A DNA stretch of 64,000 bases, from the NCBI RefSeq assembly GCF_000015265.1, contig NC_008699.1, positions 2,232,001 through 2,296,000 of the forward strand, read 5' to 3'. The stretch is from Nocardioides sp. JS614. GTDB taxonomy: Bacteria; Actinomycetota; Actinomycetes; Propionibacteriales; Nocardioidaceae. Position numbers and translations under genes: made by a program. The notes below the pieces were generated by a model that was given only the letters and a program-made list of their open reading frames with translations, did not search any database and was not told the origin of the DNA. Positions 57,576 through 64,000 of this stretch are shown piece after piece (within the stretch, counting starts at the first letter, position 1; every line of letters starts with the position of its first letter).

Positions 57576-58430
57576 TCAATGCAGTAGGAAGTCGGTCGTG
57601 AGGCGATCGAACGCGTCCTGGTGTTCCAGTTGGGCCCAGTGCCCACACCGAGGGAACACGTGCAGTTGCGCATCCGGCATCTCCTTCAGGGCGAAGAACG
57701 CGCCATCGAGCGGCATAGTCCGATCGTCGCGCCCCCACATCAGAAGCGTGCGATGAGGCACGTTCGCCAGATGCCGCCAGAGCTGGTTCTCGTTCGGGCT
57801 CGCTGACGACCCAATGGACCGCAGTGCCCGAAGGGCACCCTCCTCGGCGCCCGGAGCGGTCGCGGCCGCGAAGCGCTCCTCGATCAGGTCATCGGTCACG
57901 AACGAGTGGTCGTAGGTCATAATCTCGACGAGGCGGCGCATCTTCTCGCGAGTGGGCCCCGGTGCTGCGTAGAAGTCGATCAGGACCTTCTGGCCTTCTG
58001 CCGGGTCGACGGCGAAGATGTTCTTCGCCCCTCCTCCGGGACCCATCAGGATGAGCCGCCGCACACGGTCGGGATAGTCGATCGCCAGGCGGAGGGCGGT
58101 CCCGCCGCCCAGAGAGTTCCCGACGAAGTCAGCCTGCTTGATTCCCAGGATGTCCAGGACATCGCGAATGACCCGAGCCGAGAGGACGTAGTAGGGCTCG
58201 TCGAACTCCGGCTTGTCCGTCAGGCCGTACCCAACCTGGTCTATGACGAGAACACGGAAAGATTTGCTGAGCGTCGCGACGTTCTGTTTGAAGTTGCTCC
58301 ATCCCGAACCCCCGGGACCGCCCCCGTGTAGCAGGACCAGCGGAGGCCCATCGCCGGTCTCGTTTAGGTGAACTCGCGCCTCAGGTGTCGTGACGAACCG
58401 GCTGGTCGAATCAAAGTCGATTGATGTCAT
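57576..58430 (-). CDS. Meta-cleavage product hydrolase (BphD/MhpC-like alpha/beta hydrolase)
   Basis: A 284-residue C-C hydrolase. The oxyanion region is LLHGGGPGGSGWSNF, the nucleophile elbow is FVGNSLGGGTALRLA (Ser near residue 110), the acid is in LMWGRDDRTMP and the His in PRCGHWAQLEHQ. The GGGPGGSGW motif is typical of meta-cleavage product hydrolases. It should cut the ring-opened dienoate into a short acid and 2-hydroxydienoate. It follows the LigB-type dioxygenase by 90 bp on the same strand, so the two act in sequence. Confidence 0.9.
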   Translation of the reverse strand: MTSIDFDSTSRFVTTPEARVHLNETGDGPPLVLLHGGGPGGSGWSNFKQNVATLSKSFRVLVIDQVGYGLTDKPEFDEPYYVLSARVIRDVLDILGIKQADFVGNSLGGGTALRLAIDYPDRVRRLILMGPGGGAKNIFAVDPAEGQKVLIDFYAAPGPTREKMRRLVEIMTYDHSFVTDDLIEERFAAATAPGAEEGALRALRSIGSSASPNENQLWRHLANVPHRTLLMWGRDDRTMPLDGAFFALKEMPDAQLHVFPRCGHWAQLEHQDAFDRLTTDFLLH

Positions 58431-58520
58431 CTACTTGCATCTGCTTTCAAGCTCGAACTGACGGATAGATCCTGGGACGTGGTCCCGGCCGCCGTTCTCG
58501 GCGGCCCGGCCGGAGGTTTG

Positions 58521-59579
58521 CTAGCTGAACAGGGCGAAGCATTTGTTCGAGTTGAAGAGGTCGGTGACCACCAGGTCGGACCAGTTCAACTCAAGGCCGG
58601 ACTCGGCGCAGGCACCTGCAAGGCAGAACCAATTCAGCATCTCGTGCTGTCCAGCGCCCACGATGTGTTCCACGGTGGGCGCGGTGAAAGCAGCCCAGTC
58701 TTCAGCCTGGAACGCCTCGTAGAGCTTTTCGTCGGCCGGGGTGTCCGGGACGATGTGCCAACTCTTGTCGTTGAGGAAGGCGTGGGACCAGCTCGACGAT
58801 GCCACGAAGGCCACCCGGAGATCGCGGTCGCGGAACGATCGAGCCATTGCTCGACCCAACTCGAAACAACGCTGCGGGGAGGGCCCGACCGGATCGACAT
58901 CCTCGTTCTCGATATCCGCGAACCTCGCCATGCCTCCTCGTCGCACGATGGCGTGCTGCCCGTAACAGTTCACAGTCATCGGAACGAGCGCGTACGGGAA
59001 CTTCGAACCCGCGTTGTCGTAGTCCAAGAAGAGCTGCGTATTGAGAATCGCGTGCGGAAAGCGTGAGTTGGCGCGCTTCTCGTACGAGTAGGCCACGTCG
59101 AAGCCTGCGCGCACCAGGTCGTTGGTCAGCTGGCGCGCGCGGGCTGCGTCTCCGCGCACCGGAATAGTGAAGTCGTCGGGCCAACCCCATGCGTTCGGCA
59201 CCCCGAACTCGTTCATGTGTTCAAACGGTGCGACCTCAAGGTCGGGGTAGGCCAGCACGCAGAACGGCGGCACGACCTCTTCTCGGAAGTTCTCGTACTG
59301 GTCGTCTCCCCAGACCACCACGACGTCTGGTTGGAAGTCGTCCAGGTAGTCGCGGCAACGCCGCAGGTGCTCGAGGAGGTCGGCGCGATGGCCGGCTGCG
59401 GCGGCGACACCCTCGTCATCGGCCCACTCCTTCTGCATGAGGGGCGGCCAGTTGGCCGGGTCCTTGTAGCCGGCCGGGATGCCGGGGTCGTTGAGCGTCC
59501 ACTTGAGCAGGTCGGCCATGTGCTCGTCGGTTCCGGCGAGCATTGGGTAGTGCGTCATGCCGATGCCGATCGCATCCAT
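58521..59579 (-). CDS. LigB-type (class III) extradiol ring-cleavage dioxygenase
   Basis: A 352-residue iron(II) dioxygenase that opens a catechol-type ring next to the two hydroxyls. Metal and catalytic regions of the LigB superfamily are seen as GMTHYPMLAG (His10), VVVVWGDDQYENF, SRFPHAILNTQ and VASSSWSHAFL. There is no separate LigA small chain. It is longer than typical LigB (about 300) with extra sequence near residues 25-60. An AAGGGG site precedes the ATG. The operator copy 2 lies 36 bp upstream. Confidence 0.85.
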   Translation of the reverse strand: MDAIGIGMTHYPMLAGTDEHMADLLKWTLNDPGIPAGYKDPANWPPLMQKEWADDEGVAAAAGHRADLLEHLRRCRDYLDDFQPDVVVVWGDDQYENFREEVVPPFCVLAYPDLEVAPFEHMNEFGVPNAWGWPDDFTIPVRGDAARARQLTNDLVRAGFDVAYSYEKRANSRFPHAILNTQLFLDYDNAGSKFPYALVPMTVNCYGQHAIVRRGGMARFADIENEDVDPVGPSPQRCFELGRAMARSFRDRDLRVAFVASSSWSHAFLNDKSWHIVPDTPADEKLYEAFQAEDWAAFTAPTVEHIVGAGQHEMLNWFCLAGACAESGLELNWSDLVVTDLFNSNKCFALFS

Positions 59580-59614
59580 CGGTGCCCCTTGTTAACAGCG
59601 TAGAGATCAAGACT

Positions 59615-59629
59615 GTTATGAACCATAAC
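59615..59629. promoter_or_regulatory. Operator copy 2, between ligB-type and marR genes
   Basis: GTTATG-AAC-CATAAC is a perfect 6-bp inverted repeat with a 3-bp spacer in the divergent region of the extradiol dioxygenase and the MarR gene. A near copy stands at the Rieske operon, so both operons are probably under one regulator. Confidence 0.65.
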
Positions 59630-59784
59630 CTCTTTGCCGGAGCATGTGAAGGGGGCAATTCCGGGAGATGGCCGGTTGGAGCAAGAGTGCTCGGACCCGT
59701 GCGTCGACCTGGGCGCTGGTATACCTTGTGGCCTTGTCGCGACCGGTCGCCCGTCGCCGCGCGACCCCCGCAGTTGAAGGTCAA

Positions 59785-60429
59785 GTGTCTTCGGAGCGAA
59801 GGAGCAGTCCCATCAGTCGCTCGCCAGATGCCCCGGCGTCCACCAGCCCGAAGGAAGGGGCACGTCCTCGACGAACCGTCGAAAGCCTCGCACGTCAGAT
59901 AGACCTCGTGCGCACTGAATACGGTCACGACTTCGACGTGCTGCCCCTGAAGACCCTCCTACTCCTGCACCGCATCATCGCCACCGTGAGCCGCGCAGAA
60001 GGCATCGAACTGGGCCCGTCCAAACTGAACGGCACCTACTTCAACATCCTCACCGTTCTGCATCGCTGCCCTGGACCGATTTCAATGAAGGAACTGGCCG
60101 AAGCCCTCTCAGTGCAGCCCCCGAACCTCACTGGCGCAGTGCGAGACCTCATCGATCGAGGCCTGCTGGCTCGCAACGAGAACCCCGAGGACCGACGCTC
60201 CTACACCGTGGGCATCGCGCCAAGAGGCGAAAACCTGTTGAGCGCGCTACTGCCAGGTCACTGGTCGATGCTCTCAGTCATCTTCTCAAGTCTCTCGCAC
60301 GACGAACTCGACGTCCTCTCCGGGCTGCTCGAGCGCGTGCTCGCAGACATCGCGGATCCGCTCGGCCCCAAGGGCCTAAAGCCCACCCTTCACGACGCCG
60401 CGAACCACACCGCTAGCGACACCACCTGA
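59785..60429 (+). CDS. MarR-family transcriptional regulator
   Basis: A 214-residue regulator if the GTG at 59785 (GAAGG 4 nt upstream) is right; the first 50 residues are low-complexity and the true start may be later. The winged helix is clear: TYFNILTVLHRCPGPISMKE, LAEALSVQPPNLTGAVRDLI and the wing NPEDRRSYTVGIAPRG. It is divergent from the ring-cleavage operon with a palindrome in between, as for many MarR repressors of aromatic catabolism that are released by a pathway acid or CoA ester. Confidence 0.82.
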   Translation: MSSERRSSPISRSPDAPASTSPKEGARPRRTVESLARQIDLVRTEYGHDFDVLPLKTLLLLHRIIATVSRAEGIELGPSKLNGTYFNILTVLHRCPGPISMKELAEALSVQPPNLTGAVRDLIDRGLLARNENPEDRRSYTVGIAPRGENLLSALLPGHWSMLSVIFSSLSHDELDVLSGLLERVLADIADPLGPKGLKPTLHDAANHTASDTT

Positions 60430-60679
60430 GCTGCGAGTCGTCGCCCCGGTTGGTCACAGACCGCAAGGTGGCGCGACGGAGTTGAGCTGTCCGTCGGCCG
60501 AGGAGTCAACGCCGCCAGCGTCGAATCCCCGCCGACGTCGAACCGCACCATCCTGCGCTACCGCTAGATGTCGTTGTCGTGTCGCGGTGGGCCGAGATCC
60601 CCTTCCTGCCGCACGACTCCGGGCGACTCACATAAGAGTTCCGTCCCAGGAACCGCTGTGGCGAACTAGAGAGATACTC

Positions 60680-60736
<57 letters not shown>

Positions 60737-60773
60737 TCGTGTTACGCGTCGACGACCAGATGTCGCAGATGTG

Positions 60774-61619
60774 TCAACGCTTGTCCCGTCGGTAAACACT
60801 CACAGCCGTTTCGCTCCCTATACATCGGGCCTCGGTTTCACTGAGCTCGTCGACCAACTCAGCGGTCCACGCCATCGTCGTGCGGTAGCCAGCGCGCATG
60901 CTCGACACAGGCCAATTCGATCCCATCATCAGTCGCCGTGATCCGAACCGCGCCATCAACACATCGACGAAGGGCCGAATCAGCGCGAGTGGAACATCGT
61001 CGTGGCGCGTGGTCCAACCAGACAGTTTCACGAACACGTTCGTCCTCGTCGCGAGGTCGGCAACAACCCTCGACCAGGCATCGAAGGCGCCCCGGTCGTG
61101 CAAGACCGGACTGACCATGTGGTCGAGGACAATGGTTAGGTTAGGTGCTGCCGAAGCGATGGCGTCGCATGCTGCTAACGCGCTGGCGAACGGCACCTGC
61201 ACGTCAAGAGTCAGGTCGAGGCCATCCAGCAATTGAAGTGACTCTCTCGCCCTGCCGTCGACGAGCACCCCATGGTCGGGTTCCCAGCCATCGAGATATC
61301 GGAGTCCCACCAACTTCTCGTTGCCTGTGAGTCGCTGAAGGCCAGCAGCCGTCTCGGTCGGAGTCGACAACGGCACCCATCCGACGACGCCCGCAATGGC
61401 AGGATGCTGGCTGCCGATTTCCAGCAGGGACTCACTCTCGGATACTTCGGTAGTCGAGCTCACCAGGACCACGTCCGAGACGTCGGCAACTCTCATGTTG
61501 GCGAGCAGGTCGGCTATCGAGTAGTCACGGCGAATCGCTCGGAAACGGTTCTCGTTGAGCCAGCCCATACCGGGGCCGTCCACGCTCCACACGTGGGCGT
61601 GCGTGTCTGTAAGCGGCAT
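60774..61619 (-). CDS. Amidohydrolase-family (TIM-barrel) lactonase/hydrolase
   Basis: A 281-residue amidohydrolase-2 protein. The metal motif is DTHAHVWSVDGPG at the start, followed by VGLRYLDGWEPDHGV, LDHMVSPVLH with a His-rich strand, VFVKLSGWTTRH and the late LMMGSNWPVSS. The group includes 2-pyrone-4,6-dicarboxylate and sugar lactone hydrolases. Close to an extradiol dioxygenase it may open a pyrone or lactone formed from the cleavage product. It precedes the transporter genes read in the opposite sense of transcription order, so it is the last gene of that unit (16 bp after livF). Confidence 0.8.
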   Translation of the reverse strand: MPLTDTHAHVWSVDGPGMGWLNENRFRAIRRDYSIADLLANMRVADVSDVVLVSSTTEVSESESLLEIGSQHPAIAGVVGWVPLSTPTETAAGLQRLTGNEKLVGLRYLDGWEPDHGVLVDGRARESLQLLDGLDLTLDVQVPFASALAACDAIASAAPNLTIVLDHMVSPVLHDRGAFDAWSRVVADLATRTNVFVKLSGWTTRHDDVPLALIRPFVDVLMARFGSRRLMMGSNWPVSSMRAGYRTTMAWTAELVDELSETEARCIGSETAVSVYRRDKR

Positions 61620-61635
61620 CGACCTGGCTCAAGTT

Positions 61636-62364
61636 CTAGGAGATGCCAAGGTAGCGACCCTCAAGGCGCTTCATTACGTTCTCGGCATGCCCTTGAAGGT
61701 TCAGCTCCTCAGCGATCTGCCCGCGCTCCATCACAAGCGCTCGGTCAGCGAGCTTAAGAGCGCGCTGCGGACTTTCCTCGATGATCAAGAGCGAAATTCC
61801 GGAGTCTCGCAGTGAAGCGAACTCGTCGTACAGCCCGTCGGTGATGATGGGCGCAAGACCAAGTGACGGCTCATCGACGACGAGCAAGGCGGGCTCACCC
61901 ACGAGCGCCCGAGCAACCGCAAGCATCTGTTGCTGGCCGCCCGAGAGTAGCCCCGCGTGACGCTCGAGCATCTCCCCGAGCACAGGGAATCGCTCGATGG
62001 ACTTCACGAGGGCCGGACTTCCCATGGCCTTCGACATACGCAGGTACCGGCCGTAGGTTCCCAGAACGAGATGGTCCCGGACTGTCAGCTCGGGAAAGAG
62101 CTCCCGCCCCTGCGGCACCAGTGCCCCGCCCGCCTGGCGGAAGCGCTCCGGATGCTGGTTCTTCACGACGGTTGATCCGACCGCGACCGTTCCAGTGCGG
62201 GCTACGAGACCGGCGACAGCCTTCGCAAGGCTGGTCTTACCCGCTCCGTTGCTGCCTAGCAACGCAACGACCTCGCCCGGCTGAACCTCAAAGGACACGT
62301 CGCGGACCGCAATCGCCCCTCTGTACGAGACGGTCACGCCGTCAACTGCCAACGCGGCGCTCAT
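61636..62364 (-). CDS. livF: Liv-type ABC transporter ATPase (LivF), catabolic island copy
   Basis: A 242-residue ATPase with Walker A LLGSNGAGKTSLAKAVAG, signature LLSGGQQQMLAVARALV and Walker B ALLVVDEPSLGLAP. LVPQGRELFPELTV is LivF-like. It overlaps the fused permease-ATPase gene by 4 bp. With that gene it forms a second HAAT transporter, likely for an aromatic or branched acid used by the island. Confidence 0.9.
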   Translation of the reverse strand: MSAALAVDGVTVSYRGAIAVRDVSFEVQPGEVVALLGSNGAGKTSLAKAVAGLVARTGTVAVGSTVVKNQHPERFRQAGGALVPQGRELFPELTVRDHLVLGTYGRYLRMSKAMGSPALVKSIERFPVLGEMLERHAGLLSGGQQQMLAVARALVGEPALLVVDEPSLGLAPIITDGLYDEFASLRDSGISLLIIEESPQRALKLADRALVMERGQIAEELNLQGHAENVMKRLEGRYLGIS

Positions 62365-64000
62365 GCCTGACCTCCGGTCGTTCCATCTACCCGGTCTAGC
62401 GGCTCACCCAAGTACGCCGCGATGACAGCCGGATCGCTCAAGGCCGCGCCTGTCAATGCAGTCAGAAGCACCGAACCTCCTACGAGAACCGTGACCTGGG
62501 AAGCCACTGATCGCACAAAGTTCATGTCATGCTCCACCAGGACGATCGGAAGGCTCTGACCAACCCGCGTCAGCGTATGCGCCAAGGTGCGCCGCTGCTC
62601 ATCGGATAGGCCAGAGGCCGGCTCATCCAGCAGAAGGAGTTTCGGCTCCCGACAAAGAGCGCGAGCAAGTTCAACGAAACGCTGGTCGGCCAGCGACAAC
62701 TCGCTGGGCATGCGGTTCGCCAGCTGGGCAATCTCAAGTTCGTTGAGGATCGCCATCGCACGCGCCCGGGCAGCACCCAGTTGCTTACCATCCCCGAGAC
62801 GGAAGAATGACGTGTTGTTTGCGAGCGCGCTTCCGACGGCGACGTTGTCCAGAACCGTCAGTTGTTCGGAGAGCCGAACCGTCTGGAACGTTCGTGCGAG
62901 ACCAGCGCGCGCGATCGCTACTGGTCCACTGGAAGTGTGATTCTGTCCAAAGATCTCGATGCTGCCATCGTCTGGCTTACTCAGTCCCGATACCAGGTTG
63001 AACAGGCTTGTCTTGCCGGCACCGTTCGGGCCGATCACAGCGTGGATGCCCCGGGAGCCGATCGTCAGGTCGACATCAGACACGGCCTTAACGCCGCCAA
63101 AGCTCTTCGATGCTCCTGTGATCTTCAGCGACGCTCCACCTGACAGGGAAGCGTCTGCCGACGTTGGCCGCAGGACCGTCAATGCGGTCTGCTTCACTAC
63201 CGAATGCGGAGCTTCGCGGACCGAGCTGGGAAGAACTCTCGCGACGCTTTGCCCAACGAATCCGATGAGCCCGCGGTCGCGTACCAGCGCAAAGATCGCA
63301 AGGAACAACACGCCCTCGATGATCAGAAGGTAATCCTGCAGTGAGATTGCGATGTCTGGCAGGAATCCCAAGATCAAAGCACCCAGGAATCCGCCCAAAA
63401 GGAACCGCAATCCGCCGATGTACATCATTAGAAGCAGTTCAAAGATTAATCCCGGACCAAACTGGTCAGGGGACACGTAGAGGCGGGTGTGCGCAAACAC
63501 AGAACCAGCAAGGCATGCGACCAACGCGCCGAACACGAAGACCTCCAGGCGTCGCCGACGGACCGCCACACCCAGCGATTCGGCCATCGTCGCATCGTGG
63601 CTCAATGCCACGACCTCCAGGCCGGTCAGCGCACGAAGCCGGTATCGGGCGAACAGCCACACGGCGAGCAGAACGACTCCGGCCAGGACTGCTTGCTGCG
63701 TGCGGGACTCAAACGAGTACCCGAAGACTTCGAGCGGCTCGATTCCGCTGATGCCGAAGGTGCCGCCGAAGGCATCGAGATGACTTACGAGCTGTTCAAC
63801 GATGATCACCATGAATAGCGTGACGAGGGCGAGCGTGAGCTCGGAGATCCGCAAGCACAGGGAGCCGATGATCAGGGCGGCGCCGAGCGAGATCAGAAGG
63901 CTCACACCGATTGCGGCGAGGGGGTTCATATCGTGCTCAGTCGTGAGGACTCCGCTGCCGTAAGCCCCAACGGCCATGAAGGCGACGGCACCGAGCGAGA
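62361..64000 (-). CDS. Fused LivM permease - LivG ATPase, N-terminus beyond the window
   Basis: The visible 546 codons join a LivM-type permease (LGAVAFMAVGAYGSGVL at the window edge, LCLRISELTLALVTLF, EVVALSHDATMAESLGVAVR, LLMMYIGGLRFLLGG) directly to a LivG ATPase (Walker A GPNGAGKTSLFNLVSGL, ARTFQTVRLSEQLTV, Walker B KLLLLDEPASGLSDEQRR, with LSLADQRFVELA in place of LSGGQ). The joint is near residue 275 of the visible part. The frame is open to base 64000, so the start is missing. In the first Liv operon of this window the same two functions are separate genes. Such fusions are known in catabolic Liv-type transporters. Confidence 0.88.
   Translation of the reverse strand, partial: SLGAVAFMAVGAYGSGVLTTEHDMNPLAAIGVSLLISLGAALIIGSLCLRISELTLALVTLFMVIIVEQLVSHLDAFGGTFGISGIEPLEVFGYSFESRTQQAVLAGVVLLAVWLFARYRLRALTGLEVVALSHDATMAESLGVAVRRRRLEVFVFGALVACLAGSVFAHTRLYVSPDQFGPGLIFELLLMMYIGGLRFLLGGFLGALILGFLPDIAISLQDYLLIIEGVLFLAIFALVRDRGLIGFVGQSVARVLPSSVREAPHSVVKQTALTVLRPTSADASLSGGASLKITGASKSFGGVKAVSDVDLTIGSRGIHAVIGPNGAGKTSLFNLVSGLSKPDDGSIEIFGQNHTSSGPVAIARAGLARTFQTVRLSEQLTVLDNVAVGSALANNTSFFRLGDGKQLGAARARAMAILNELEIAQLANRMPSELSLADQRFVELARALCREPKLLLLDEPASGLSDEQRRTLAHTLTRVGQSLPIVLVEHDMNFVRSVASQVTVLVGGSVLLTALTGAALSDPAVIAAYLGEPLDRVDGTTGGQA

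Overview
The window is high-GC DNA (near 70% in the first 30 kb) with GTG starts, many 4-bp ATGA gene overlaps and several promoter-proximal starts without a Shine-Dalgarno sequence. Gene content (PDH E1 AceE, mycothiol-type DinB protein, ECF42 sigma factor with a DGPF partner, a Nur-like nickel box, long ABC operons) points to an actinomycete, most likely Nocardioides or a close relative. This is inferred from gene content only.

Layout. 1-11.4 kb: a thiol-redox/sigma/anti-sigma operon, a GAF-domain regulator with an ExaC-type aldehyde dehydrogenase, a Tat-exported SnoaL-like protein, and an alcohol/aldehyde oxidation operon (TetR, GMC oxidoreductase, small partner protein, aldehyde dehydrogenase) with a divergent DsbA-fold protein. 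11.4-20.7 kb: a nitrogen-oxide/respiration block with a DUF2249 protein, a copper nitrite reductase fused behind a long membrane domain, an NnrS-like heme-copper membrane protein, a CopD-like protein, OsmC, the E1 component of pyruvate dehydrogenase and a cysteine-containing SufR-like regulator that probably controls aceE and itself. 20.7-29.7 kb: a tightly overlapped operon for a branched-chain-type ABC transporter, a secreted S15/CocE hydrolase and two unusual membrane proteins. 29.9-42.2 kb: an ECF42/YCII pair, a UvrA-like ATPase, alcohol dehydrogenase, a DUF1326/DUF2182 pair, a Nur-controlled nickel/cobalt permease, several dead gene fragments (HigA-like antitoxin, AbiEii-like, others) and an IS110 element. 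42.4-43.1 kb is a wrecked IS30 transposase.

43.9-64 kb is a catabolic island with lower GC than the first half. Its first part is an adenosylcobalamin mutase operon: small B12 subunit, acyl-CoA ligase, MeaB-type GTPase, large subunit. The large subunit carries Ile97, Asp124 and Gln215 where methylmalonyl-CoA mutase has Tyr89, Ala116 and Arg207. This pattern identifies it as a 2-hydroxyisobutyryl-CoA mutase (HcmA type) rather than a methylmalonyl-CoA mutase. Its second part is a three-component Rieske oxygenase (oxygenase, ferredoxin, reductase), a diol dehydrogenase, a class II aldolase-family protein, a LigB-type extradiol dioxygenase, a meta-cleavage hydrolase, an amidohydrolase and a second Liv-type transporter whose permease and ATPase are fused. 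Two near-identical 15-bp operators join the Rieske and LigB transcription units, probably under the MarR regulator at 59.8-60.4 kb.

Taken together, the island reads as uptake, ring dihydroxylation, ring cleavage and hydrolysis of an aromatic acid, next to a route for a branched C4 hydroxy acid. Whether the ring pathway releases 2-hydroxyisobutyrate is speculation. A host-like ilvC sits inside the island. No rRNA, tRNA, CRISPR array or replication origin was seen.
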